This document shows positions 1-7,834 of a stretch of 22,088 nucleotides of DNA, piece after piece. The notes beneath the pieces are model-generated. The model saw only the letters and a program-made list of their open reading frames with translations, did not search any database and was not told the DNA's origin. The position numbers and the translations under genes are program-made. Position 1 is the stretch's first letter, and the number at the start of each line of letters is the position of its first letter. Origin of the DNA: JBFHDX01 sp041584475 (GTDB lineage Bacteria > Pseudomonadota > Alphaproteobacteria > UBA8366 > JADFVY01); contig JBFHDX010000062.1 of the NCBI GenBank assembly GCA_041584475.1, positions 1-22,088 on the forward strand, given 5' to 3'.

Positions 1-2
1 CC

Positions 3-3000
3 ATGCATCTTCTCGCAGCCCAGCCAGGAACGATCGACGACGGCAGCGAAGCCGTGGATCTCGGGCAGACACCGGGCGATATCGCGTTCCTGACCGCCGC
101 CGATACCGAAATCACCGGCCTCGCGAAGGCCCAGGCCCGCCGCATTGCGGAGGACGGCGGGGCCCCGTCGCTGCGGCTCGCCAATCTCATGCAACTTCGC
201 CACAACCTCTCGGTCGATCTCTATGCCGAACAGGTGATCGGCCACGCGCAACTGGTCGTCGTCCGTCTGCTCGGCGGACGCGGCTATTGGCCCTATGGCG
301 TCGAGCAGCTGGTCGCCATCTGCCGCGACGCCGGAATCCTCCTGGCACTGCTGCCCGGCGACGACCAGCCCGACGCCGAGCTCGCCGCGCTGTCCACGCT
401 TCCAGCCGATGCGCAGCACCGGCTGTGGCAGTACTGCGTGCACGGCGGCGTCGACAACATGACGCGGCTGCTGCGATACGCGGCGACGCTCATCGGGCAC
501 GACGCGGATTGGTCCGAACCGGCGCCGCTGCTGCGCTGCGGGATCTACTGGCCAGGGCTCGAGCGACCGGATTCCGGCGACGTGCCGCGCTGCCGAGAGC
601 GTCCGCTCGCGGCCGTCGTGTTCTACCGCGCGCTGCTGCAGGCGGGACATCTGCGCGCGGTCGATGCCCTCGTCGATGCGCTGGCGCGTCACGACGTGGA
701 CACGTTGCCGGTCTACGCGACGAGCCTCAAGGATCCGGTTTGCGATGCCGCGATTCGTCGGCTGTTCGCCGAGGCGGCGCCGGATGTCATCCTCAACGCC
801 ACCGGCTTTGCCGTCTCCGGCCCGGGTGCGTCGCGCGGCGAGACGCCGTTCGACGGTGCCGGTTGCCCGGTGCTCCAGGTCGTCTTCTCGGGCGGCACCG
901 AAGCCGCCTGGCGCGCGGGGATGCGTGGCCTGTCGGCCCGCGACATCGCGATGAACGTCGCGCTGCCGGAAGTCGACGGCCGGATCCTCGCGCGCGCCGT
1001 CTCGTTCAAGGGCCGCAGTCGCCGCGACGTGGCGAGCGAGGCGGATATCGTCGAATACGTGCCGGTCGATGATCGCGTCGATTTCACTGCCGCGTTGGCG
1101 GCAAGCTGGGCCAGGCTCCGCCGCACCCCGAGGACGGCACGCAGGATCGCCCTGGTCCTGGCCAACTATCCGAACCGGGACGGCCGCATCGGCAACGGGG
1201 TCGGGCTCGATACGCCGGCGTCCGCGGTCATCGTTCTGCGGGCGCTGGCTGCCGCCGGCTACCGCGTCGCTGACGCGCCGGCGACCGGCGACGCGCTGGT
1301 GCAGCGGCTGGCCGCAGGGCCGACGAATGCGGCCGTCCGGGGCCGTGACATCCGCGAGACCCTACCGTTCAGCGACTATCAGCTGTTTTTCGCCCGCCTG
1401 CCCGGATCGCTGCGCGATGCAGTGAGCGAGCGGTGGGGGCCGCCGGAGCGCGATCCGTATTTCCTGCCTGGCGAGACCGACTGCGGCGCCTTCGCGGTAC
1501 CGGCCTGGCGCTGCGGTAACGTCTCTGTATGCCTGCAGCCGGCGCGAGGCTACAACATCGATCCCGTCTCCTCGTATCACGATCCGGCGCTGGTTCCGCC
1601 GCACAACTATTTGGCGTTCCATGCCTGGCTGCGCGAAGCGTTCGGTGCGCACGCCGTCGTCCATCTGGGCAAACACGGAAACCTCGAGTGGCTGCCCGGC
1701 AAGGCACTGGCCCTGTCGCAGGAATGTTATCCGGAGGCGGCGCTCGGCCCGCTGCCCAACCTGTATCCCTTCATCGTCAACGACCCGGGCGAAGGCACCC
1801 AGGCCAAACGGCGCACCGCGGCGGTGATCGTCGACCATCTGACGCCGCCGCTGACGCGGGCCGATAGCTATGGTCCGCTGCGCGATCTCGAGCAGCTCGT
1901 CGACGAATATTACGAGGCCGCGGGTGTCGACCCGCGCCGGCTTGAGCTGCTCGGCAAGCAGGTCCTCGAGCTGGCGCAGTCGATCGGTCTCGACCGCGAC
2001 GCCGGCGTTCGCGTCGGAGCCACGGAACCCGATATGCTGGCCGCGCTCGACAATTATCTGTGTGAACTGAAGGAGATGCAGATTCGGGACGGGCTTCATG
2101 TGTTCGGCGAGGCACCAGCGGGCGACCTGCTCGTCGATCTGCTGGTGGCGCTGTCGCGCGTGCCGCGCGACGGCGGCAACGGTGCCGGAGCGTCACTGAT
2201 CCGCGCCATCGCCGGTGATCTGGGCCTGCATGATTTCGATCCGCTCGACTGCGCGATGGGCGAGGCCTGGACCGGCCCGCGGCCGCGTGACCTGAGCGGC
2301 GCGGGCAGCTGGCGCACGAATGGCGACACGGTGGAGCGGCTGGAATCGTATGCGCGGCGGCTGGTCGGCGGCGAGCGCGACGCGCCCGGTGCGGCGAGCC
2401 GAGCCGTCCTCGAATGGGTCGAACGGACGCTGCGTCCGGCGGTGCTCGCGTGCGGCAAGGCGGAAATCGGAGGCCTGCTTGCCGGCCTCGACGGCCGCTT
2501 CGTCGAGCCCGGCCCGTCCGGGGCGCCGACCCGCGGCCGGCCGGACGTGCTGCCGACGGGCCGCAATTTCTACTCCGTCGATACCCGCACCGTACCGACA
2601 CCGGCGGCTTGGCTGCTGGGATGGAAATCGGCGCAGATGCTGGTCGAACGGCACGCCCAGGAACACGGTGCCTGGCCCCAGGCGATGGCGCTCTCGGCCT
2701 GGGGCACGTCGAACATGCGGACCGGCGGGGACGACATCGCCCAGGCGCTTGCCCTGATGGGCGTTCGGCCGACCTGGGATGCGGCGTCGCGCCGCGTCAC
2801 CGGCTTCGAGGTCGTGCCGGCCGACGTGCTCGGGCGGCCGCGCGTCGACGTCACGTTGCGGATTTCCGGGTTCTTCCGCGATGCGTTTCCGGCGCTGATC
2901 GACCTCGTCGACTCGGCGGCGCGCGCGGTCGCTGCGCTCGACGAGCCCGAGGCGGTGAACCCGATGGCGGCGCGGGTTCGGGCCGATGCGCGGCGCCTTT

Positions 3001-3755
3001 CGGCCGCGGGCGGCGATGCCGATTCCGCCCTGCGGCGCGCGGCGACGCGCGTCTTCGGCTCCCGCCCGGGAGCCTACGGGGCGGGCCTGCAGGCCCTGAT
3101 CGACGAACGCGGCTGGCGGTCGGACGCGGATCTGGCGCGCGCCTACATCGCCTGGGGCGGCTACGCCTACGGCGCCGGTGGCGAGGGCGAGGCGGCGCAC
3201 GGCCTGTTCGAGGCCCGGCTCAAATCGGTCGAGGCGGTGATCCACAATCAGGACAACCGCGAGCATGACCTGCTCGACTCGGATGACTACTACCAGTTCG
3301 AGGGCGGCATGACGGCGGCGGTCCGCGTGCTTTCCGGCGTGCAGCCGGCGGTCTGGCACAACGACCATTCACGTCCTGAGTCGCCGCGGGTCCGGACGCT
3401 CGACGAGGAGATCGCCCGGGTCGTGCGCGCCCGCGTGGTCAACCCGAAATGGATCGCCGGAGTCATGCGCCACGGTTACAAGGGCGCGTCCGAGATGGCG
3501 GCGACGGTCGACTATCTGTTCGCCTTCGCTGCGACCGCGCGCTGCGTCGCCGACCATCATTTCGACGCGGTGTACGATGCCTATTTGGCGGACGAGGCGG
3601 TGCGCGGCTTCATCGAGCAACACAATCCAGCTGCTCTGGGCGAAATCGCCGACCGCCTGGTCGAGGCGCAGGAGCGCGGTCTGTGGCGGCCCAGATCGAA
3701 CAGCAGCCACGCCGTTCTGAAAAGGCTGGCGGCAGGCTCGGCGACGGCGAGCTGA
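3..3755 (+). CDS. cobN: Cobaltochelatase large subunit CobN (aerobic cobalamin pathway)
   Basis: Large subunit of the ATP-dependent CobN-CobS-CobT chelatase, which inserts Co(II) into hydrogenobyrinic acid a,c-diamide in the cytoplasm. The 1250-residue product has the usual CobN length. Its start, MHLLAAQPGTIDDG, matches the usual CobN N-terminus, so the gene looks complete although only two bases precede the ATG and its ribosome site is off the window. The hallmark HLGKHGNLEWLPGK stretch, typical of CobN/BchH chelatases, begins at about residue 554. NFYSVDTR lies near residue 851 and SNMRTGGDDIAQAL near 902. The C-terminal part carries WGGYAYG and NPKWIAGVMRHGYKGA, as CobN and BchH do. CobS and CobT are not in this window. 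The gene ends 201 bases before an unrelated vWA gene. BchH/ChlH is the main alternative, but the cobalamin neighbours and the N-terminus favour CobN. Confidence 0.96.
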   Translation: MHLLAAQPGTIDDGSEAVDLGQTPGDIAFLTAADTEITGLAKAQARRIAEDGGAPSLRLANLMQLRHNLSVDLYAEQVIGHAQLVVVRLLGGRGYWPYGVEQLVAICRDAGILLALLPGDDQPDAELAALSTLPADAQHRLWQYCVHGGVDNMTRLLRYAATLIGHDADWSEPAPLLRCGIYWPGLERPDSGDVPRCRERPLAAVVFYRALLQAGHLRAVDALVDALARHDVDTLPVYATSLKDPVCDAAIRRLFAEAAPDVILNATGFAVSGPGASRGETPFDGAGCPVLQVVFSGGTEAAWRAGMRGLSARDIAMNVALPEVDGRILARAVSFKGRSRRDVASEADIVEYVPVDDRVDFTAALAASWARLRRTPRTARRIALVLANYPNRDGRIGNGVGLDTPASAVIVLRALAAAGYRVADAPATGDALVQRLAAGPTNAAVRGRDIRETLPFSDYQLFFARLPGSLRDAVSERWGPPERDPYFLPGETDCGAFAVPAWRCGNVSVCLQPARGYNIDPVSSYHDPALVPPHNYLAFHAWLREAFGAHAVVHLGKHGNLEWLPGKALALSQECYPEAALGPLPNLYPFIVNDPGEGTQAKRRTAAVIVDHLTPPLTRADSYGPLRDLEQLVDEYYEAAGVDPRRLELLGKQVLELAQSIGLDRDAGVRVGATEPDMLAALDNYLCELKEMQIRDGLHVFGEAPAGDLLVDLLVALSRVPRDGGNGAGASLIRAIAGDLGLHDFDPLDCAMGEAWTGPRPRDLSGAGSWRTNGDTVERLESYARRLVGGERDAPGAASRAVLEWVERTLRPAVLACGKAEIGGLLAGLDGRFVEPGPSGAPTRGRPDVLPTGRNFYSVDTRTVPTPAAWLLGWKSAQMLVERHAQEHGAWPQAMALSAWGTSNMRTGGDDIAQALALMGVRPTWDAASRRVTGFEVVPADVLGRPRVDVTLRISGFFRDAFPALIDLVDSAARAVAALDEPEAVNPMAARVRADARRLSAAGGDADSALRRAATRVFGSRPGAYGAGLQALIDERGWRSDADLARAYIAWGGYAYGAGGEGEAAHGLFEARLKSVEAVIHNQDNREHDLLDSDDYYQFEGGMTAAVRVLSGVQPAVWHNDHSRPESPRVRTLDEEIARVVRARVVNPKWIAGVMRHGYKGASEMAATVDYLFAFAATARCVADHHFDAVYDAYLADEAVRGFIEQHNPAALGEIADRLVEAQERGLWRPRSNSSHAVLKRLAAGSATAS

Positions 3756-3956
3756 GCTCCCTGGTTCGAGCCAGGCGACCGTCCGGACCGGCCCCTGCAT
3801 GACGTAGCGATACCCGGCGACGGTCGCGGCGCGAGGCGCCACCGCCTTCGTCCGCGCGCACGATTTTCACCCCCCCGTTGGCATCGAGCGGGCTCCCCGT
3901 CGGCATACCCCTTTGAAACGCATTTCATTCGGGAATTGAACGGAAGGAGCCATTCC

Positions 3957-5747
3957 ATGAAGCGCAAGACCATTGCGGTTGCCGGCGTGACCGGCATCCT
4001 GCTGGCCGGGGTCTCGGCCGCCGCACTGCTCGGCCAACTCTACCTCGTCGAAGACCGGGTGGTGCCGATGCGCGTCTCGCAGGTCGAGCCGTCGAAGCAG
4101 GCAAACCGGCCGATCCGGGCGAATCCGCCGGCCGACGCGTCAGCGCAGCTGCGCCCGCGCGAATCGGCCGAGGGCCGCCGCGATCTGATGCAGCACTACG
4201 CCCAGCAGCTGCCGGCCGTCGCGGCGCCGATGACCGAGTCGGAGCGCCTCGCCGCCGGCAAGTCCTCCGGCGGCCTCGCCGCCCGGGATGCGATCGCGCC
4301 GCTGCCGCCGCAGGGCACCGAGCGCGAGCGCTACGAGGACTTCGAAGACAACCCGGTGAAGCTGGTCGCCGACGAGCCGGTGTCGACCTTCTCGATCGAT
4401 GTCGACACGGCGTCGTACGCCATCGTTCGCCGGTACCTCAACGACGGCGTGCTGCCGCCGCGGGACGCGGTGCGCACCGAGGAGCTGATCAACTATTTCG
4501 ATTACGACTATGCGCTGCCGGCCTCGGCGGAGGAGCCGTTCCGTGCCGATGTCGCGCTGTTCGATTCGCCGTGGGATCGCGGCACGCAGATCATTCGGAT
4601 CGGCCTGCAGGGCTATGACGTTCCGGTCGAGACCCGACCGGCGGCAAATCTGGTGTTCCTCGTCGACACCTCGGGATCGATGAAGTCGCCCGACAAGCTG
4701 CCGCTGCTGAAGAAGTCGCTGCGCATGCTGGTCGAGCAGATGGGCGAGCAGGACAGCATCGCGATCGTCGCCTATGCGGGTTCTGCAGGGGTCGTGCTGG
4801 AGCCGACAAAGGGATCGGAAAAGTCGCGCATTCTCGCCGCCCTCGATGCGTTCCGGGCGGCCGGAAGCACGGCCGGTGCCGAGGGCATTCGACAGGCCTA
4901 CGCGCTGGCCGAGGCGAACTTCCGGGGCGGCGCCGTGAACCGCGTGATCCTGGCGACCGACGGCGACTTCAACGTCGGCATCTCCGATCCGGAGCGGCTC
5001 GAGGATTTCGCGGCGCGCAAGCGCGAGACCGGCATCTATTTCTCGGTCCTCGGCTTCGGTCGCGGCAATCTCAACGATCGGCTGATGCAGAAGCTGGCTC
5101 AGGCCGGCAACGGTAACGCCGCCTATATCGACAGCCTGATGGAGGCGCGCAAGGTGCTGGTCGACGAGATGGGGTCGACGCTGTTCACCATCGCCGACGA
5201 CGTGAAGATCCAGGTCGAGTTCAATCCCGCCTATGTCGCCGAATATCGCCTGATCGGTTACGAGACGCGGCTGCTCAACCGCGAGGACTTCAACAACGAC
5301 CGGGTCGACGCCGGCGAGGTCGGCAGCGGCCACGAAGTAACCGCGCTCTACGAGATCACGCCGCCGGACAGCGCGTCCCGCCTCTACGACGATCTGCGCT
5401 ACGGCAGAAAGGCCACCACCGATGGCGAGAGGAACGGCGAAGTCGCGCATCTGCGGCTGCGCTACAAGATGCCGGGCGCGGCGACCAGCACGCTGGTCGA
5501 GCAGCCGGTCCTGCATTCGACGCGGACGTCGTTCGACTCGGCGCCGGCCGAGGCCCGCTTCGCGACCGCGGTCGCCGGCTTCGGCCAGATCCTGCGCGGT
5601 GCGGTCAATGTCGAGGCGTTTTCGCTGGATGACGTCGAGCGCATCGCGCGGGCCTCGCGTGGCGAGGACCGGTTCGGTTACCGTGCCGAGTTCCTGCGCC
5701 TCGTCGGCGTGGCCAGAACCGCCCAGGCGATGGAGACGCTGAACTGA
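3957..5747 (+). CDS. vWA-domain (YfbK-like) exported, membrane-anchored protein, copy 1
   Basis: 596-residue protein of the YfbK-like family: an N-terminal vWA-associated segment, a von Willebrand A domain, and a DUF3520-type C-terminal region. An uncleaved signal anchor or signal peptide is likely at residues 7-28, followed by a Pro/Gln-rich linker to about residue 120. The vWA domain spans roughly 230-410 and has a complete MIDAS metal site: DTSGSM at 237-242, Thr305 in AGSTAG, and Asp335 in ATDGD. I chose the ATG at 3957 because GGAAGGA lies just upstream; an in-frame TTG at 3936 would place the anchor less well. No enzymatic activity is evident; MIDAS-type vWA domains bind ligands through a divalent metal. 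The gene is paralogous to 7835-9415. A hairpin follows its stop. Its cellular role is unknown; a link to the adjacent sigma factor is inference from context. Confidence 0.88.
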   Translation: MKRKTIAVAGVTGILLAGVSAAALLGQLYLVEDRVVPMRVSQVEPSKQANRPIRANPPADASAQLRPRESAEGRRDLMQHYAQQLPAVAAPMTESERLAAGKSSGGLAARDAIAPLPPQGTERERYEDFEDNPVKLVADEPVSTFSIDVDTASYAIVRRYLNDGVLPPRDAVRTEELINYFDYDYALPASAEEPFRADVALFDSPWDRGTQIIRIGLQGYDVPVETRPAANLVFLVDTSGSMKSPDKLPLLKKSLRMLVEQMGEQDSIAIVAYAGSAGVVLEPTKGSEKSRILAALDAFRAAGSTAGAEGIRQAYALAEANFRGGAVNRVILATDGDFNVGISDPERLEDFAARKRETGIYFSVLGFGRGNLNDRLMQKLAQAGNGNAAYIDSLMEARKVLVDEMGSTLFTIADDVKIQVEFNPAYVAEYRLIGYETRLLNREDFNNDRVDAGEVGSGHEVTALYEITPPDSASRLYDDLRYGRKATTDGERNGEVAHLRLRYKMPGAATSTLVEQPVLHSTRTSFDSAPAEARFATAVAGFGQILRGAVNVEAFSLDDVERIARASRGEDRFGYRAEFLRLVGVARTAQAMETLN

Positions 5748-5791
5748 CGATTGTCCTGCTGTCATGAGCACGACGGCGACGCGCGGATACA

Positions 5792-5834
5792 GGGGGACAC
5801 GGAGACCCTTCGAAGGAGGGACCTCCGTGCCCCT
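5792..5834 (+). terminator. Strong hairpin between vWA copy 1 and the sigma-factor gene
   Basis: CACGGAG (5798-5804) pairs with CTCCGTG (5823-5829). The stem continues, after a single bulged A, through GGGG (5793-5796) with CCCC (5830-5833). The loop contains a self-complementary CCTTCGAAGG. It lies 45 bases after the vWA stop. There is no T-run, so it could be a non-canonical terminator, an attenuator or an mRNA-stabilising end. It also argues against reading the sigma gene from the upstream ATG at 5764, which would make this stem coding sequence. Confidence 0.5.
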
Positions 5835-5910
5835 GCGTGCGGGCGGGCCGGTCACGGCGTCGGCGCCGCGTGCAGACCGTCCGGCCGGCTTCCGCTATCA
5901 TGCGCCGGTC

Positions 5911-6489
5911 ATGAGCGGGCGGTCCACAGACTGGGCGGCGCAGGACTGGGACGACCTGGTGCCCAGGCTGTTGCTGCTGGCGATATCACGTCTCTATCGC
6001 ATGACATGGCGCGGGCGCGCCGGTGAACCGCCCCCCGGGGCCGCCCAGGCGGAGGATTTCGTGAACGATGCGATTTCCAAGACGATCGCCGGCGTTCGGC
6101 TCTGGAACCCCGAGAACTGCACGCTTTTCCAGCATCTTGCCGGGGTCGTCGTGAGCGACATCAACCACGCCGCCGAATCGGTGGAAAACCGTACCACGGC
6201 TGCGGCGCCGAACGATCCGGTCGGCGATCGCTGGCCACCGGACCCGGCGGACGATGCGCCGAACCAGGAGCGCACCGCGGAGTGGCGCTCGGAGCAACGC
6301 CGGCTGCTCGAACATCTGCGGCGTATCGATGCGGATCTCGCCCGTATGGCCGAGCTCATGCTCGTGCACGACTTGCAGGAGACGGACGCTCTCGGGCGCG
6401 AACTCGGCGTTTCCGCTGCGGAGATCGCCAATCGGCGCAAGCGGCTGAAGCGTGCGGTGCGGGCCTATCTGTCGGAGCAGGCGGCATGA
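5911..6489 (+). CDS. Sigma-70-family (ECF-like) RNA polymerase sigma factor
   Basis: 192-residue protein with the two-domain layout of an ECF sigma factor. Region 2-like sequence (about 12-90) includes AEDFVNDAISKTIAG and LFQHLAGVVVSDINH, which resemble the conserved acidic region 2 helix and the 'W(L)xxIARN' segment of ECF factors in divergent form. An acidic, Pro-rich linker (95-125) precedes a region 4-like helix-turn-helix at about 130-186, with LGRELGVSAAEIANRRKRLKRA as the recognition part. The start was set at 5911 because the longer frame from ATG 5764 runs through a hairpin and has low-complexity sequence. No clear Shine-Dalgarno precedes 5911, and a TATCAT at 5896-5901 could be a -10 box for a nearly leaderless message (speculative). 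Its stop overlaps the next start by four bases, suggesting translational coupling with a membrane partner. Target promoters are unknown. Confidence 0.7.
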   Translation: MSGRSTDWAAQDWDDLVPRLLLLAISRLYRMTWRGRAGEPPPGAAQAEDFVNDAISKTIAGVRLWNPENCTLFQHLAGVVVSDINHAAESVENRTTAAAPNDPVGDRWPPDPADDAPNQERTAEWRSEQRRLLEHLRRIDADLARMAELMLVHDLQETDALGRELGVSAAEIANRRKRLKRAVRAYLSEQAA

Positions 6490-7613
6490 GCGGCGCGGTG
6501 ACCCCTGCCACACGACTGCTGGCTATACTTGCGGACGAGCCATCGCTCGAGACGCGCGCCCCCGATGAAGTGCGAGCGGATCTCGCCGCGCTCGGCGTCG
6601 ATCCGACGCGTGCCACCGCCTTGGCAAGGCGCCTCGCCGGGTCCGCCGGAACACCGGCGGCGCGGCTGCTCGAAGTGATCGCGGCGGCCGAAGCCAGCGA
6701 CGACGAGGTCAGGCGGCTGGAAGCCGCCGACATCGACGACGTGCGGCGGCAGGTGCCGGTCGGCCACGCCGCGTCGATCGCCGCGGATGCACGTCGCAAG
6801 GCTGGTCTGCGGCACAACGTCGTCGGGCTGCGCGTGGCCCGACGGGGCGCGATCCGTCGATGGGGTGGACCGCTTGCGGGCATTGCCGCGAGTCTGCTGG
6901 TGGCGTTCGTGCTCGGCCGCGAGTACCTCATCTCGCACCGGTTCGAGCTGCAGCAAGCGGCTCAGTCGGAACAGCAGCGCGCGCCCGTCGGCGCGCTCGA
7001 TGCGCCGGCTCGCAAACAGAGCTTCGCCGAGGCGGAGCGCCGCTCGCGCGTGCTCGACGACCCGGCACGCGAAGCGCTGTCGCCGCAAAGCACCACCGAG
7101 CCCGACGTGGACGCGTTCGCGAAGTCGCAGGAGTCGCGCGCCGACGCGCCGATGGCGGTCGTCCCGGAGACGCCGCCGCAGGGCGCCGGCGAAACCGCGA
7201 CGGAGGGTGCCGCGAACGTCGGCGATCGCGCCGTCGCCGGCAATCGGCCCGCCCCCGGTCTGATGGCCCGCGACGAGATCGCCCCGTCGCGGCCGGCCGA
7301 GAGTGCCGCGCCCGCCGCACCGATGGTCGCCACTATGCTCATCGTCGATCCGCAATTGGCGCCGCCGGCCCAGCAATATCGGGCACTGCCGCCCGGGGAT
7401 CTCGGCGGTCGCCTGGACGAGGCGCGTCAGGTCGCCGGCGGTCGTCCCGTCGTCGCCCTGTTCACGATCCTGACGGGCACGGCGAAACAGGATTTCGTGC
7501 AGGTCGCGCTCCCGCCGCGAATGACGCAGCAGCGCGCCGCCCCCTCCCCGCTTGCGGACATGCTGGGCGCCGACGCCGCGCGCTTCGACTTCCTACCTCT
7601 GCCCGACCGCTAA
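6486..7613 (+). CDS. Single-pass membrane protein coupled to the sigma factor (possible anti-sigma)
   Basis: 375 residues; I do not recognise a named family. The N-terminal ~120 residues are Ala/Arg/Glu-rich and predicted helical. One membrane segment lies at about 127-145 (GGPLAGIAASLLVAFVLG), preceded by Arg residues, so the N-terminus is probably cytoplasmic. A long, charged, Ala/Pro-rich and probably disordered stretch (about 155-280) leads to a more ordered C-terminal segment (about 280-375). The ATGA overlap with the sigma gene, the single helix and the cytosolic N-terminal helices resemble a sigma/anti-sigma pair, but no zinc-binding HxxxCxxC motif is present, so the role is inference. 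The linker contains GLMARDEIAP (residues 259-268), closely matching GLAARDAIAP in the upstream vWA protein (106-115). The C-terminal half could instead be a periplasmic partner of the vWA proteins. Confidence 0.6.
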   Translation: MSGAVTPATRLLAILADEPSLETRAPDEVRADLAALGVDPTRATALARRLAGSAGTPAARLLEVIAAAEASDDEVRRLEAADIDDVRRQVPVGHAASIAADARRKAGLRHNVVGLRVARRGAIRRWGGPLAGIAASLLVAFVLGREYLISHRFELQQAAQSEQQRAPVGALDAPARKQSFAEAERRSRVLDDPAREALSPQSTTEPDVDAFAKSQESRADAPMAVVPETPPQGAGETATEGAANVGDRAVAGNRPAPGLMARDEIAPSRPAESAAPAAPMVATMLIVDPQLAPPAQQYRALPPGDLGGRLDEARQVAGGRPVVALFTILTGTAKQDFVQVALPPRMTQQRAAPSPLADMLGADAARFDFLPLPDR

Positions 7614-7632
7614 GGCGAAATCAGGCAGAAAT

Positions 7633-7649
7633 TTGGCGGCGGCCGCCAA
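7633..7649. repeat. Perfect inverted repeat just after the membrane-protein gene
   Basis: TTGGCGGC (7633-7640) and GCCGCCAA (7642-7649) are perfect 8-base inverted arms around one base, 20 bases after the stop codon. The one-base spacer does not suit a tight RNA hairpin unless the inner pairs open. It could be an operator-like dyad or part of a terminator; no T-run follows. Confidence 0.4.
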
Positions 7650-7690
7650 GGCGGGGCGTTGCAGCCGTTGTTCGCACTGTCGGCGCAGCG

Positions 7691-7706
7691 CGGACGCCGG
7701 CGTCCG
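7691..7706. repeat. 16-base perfect palindrome upstream of vWA copy 2
   Basis: CGGACGCCGGCGTCCG is a perfect 16-base palindrome in the 221-base gap before the second vWA gene, about 128 bases upstream of its ATG. A symmetric DNA site of this length suits a dimeric regulator, but in such GC-rich DNA chance palindromes are not rare. No confident promoter boxes were found around it. Confidence 0.35.
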
Positions 7707-7834
7707 AGATCTGCCCCGGAAGCGCCCCGACTCCGTCCCGACACGGTCAAGCTTGTCCCGCACACTGCTCCGGCTAGAGCGATTCACCGAGACGACGAGA
7801 ACGGGGCCGGCTGGTCCCGTCGGGGGAAACCGGT

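Noticed and set aside
2193..3368. Minus-strand open frame of 391 codons inside cobN.
   Set aside because: It lies fully within a confidently identified cobN and has shadow-like Arg/Val/His-rich composition.
4140..5855. Long minus-strand open frame of 571 codons opposite vWA copy 1, and a similar one at 7844-9427 opposite copy 2.
   Set aside because: Both are antisense shadows caused by high GC; composition is His/Arg/Asp-rich without motifs, and their similarity to each other simply mirrors the vWA duplication.
5764..5910. N-terminal extension of the sigma factor from the ATG at 5764.
   Set aside because: The extension is low-complexity and passes through a strong hairpin; sigma-like sequence starts only after the ATG at 5911.
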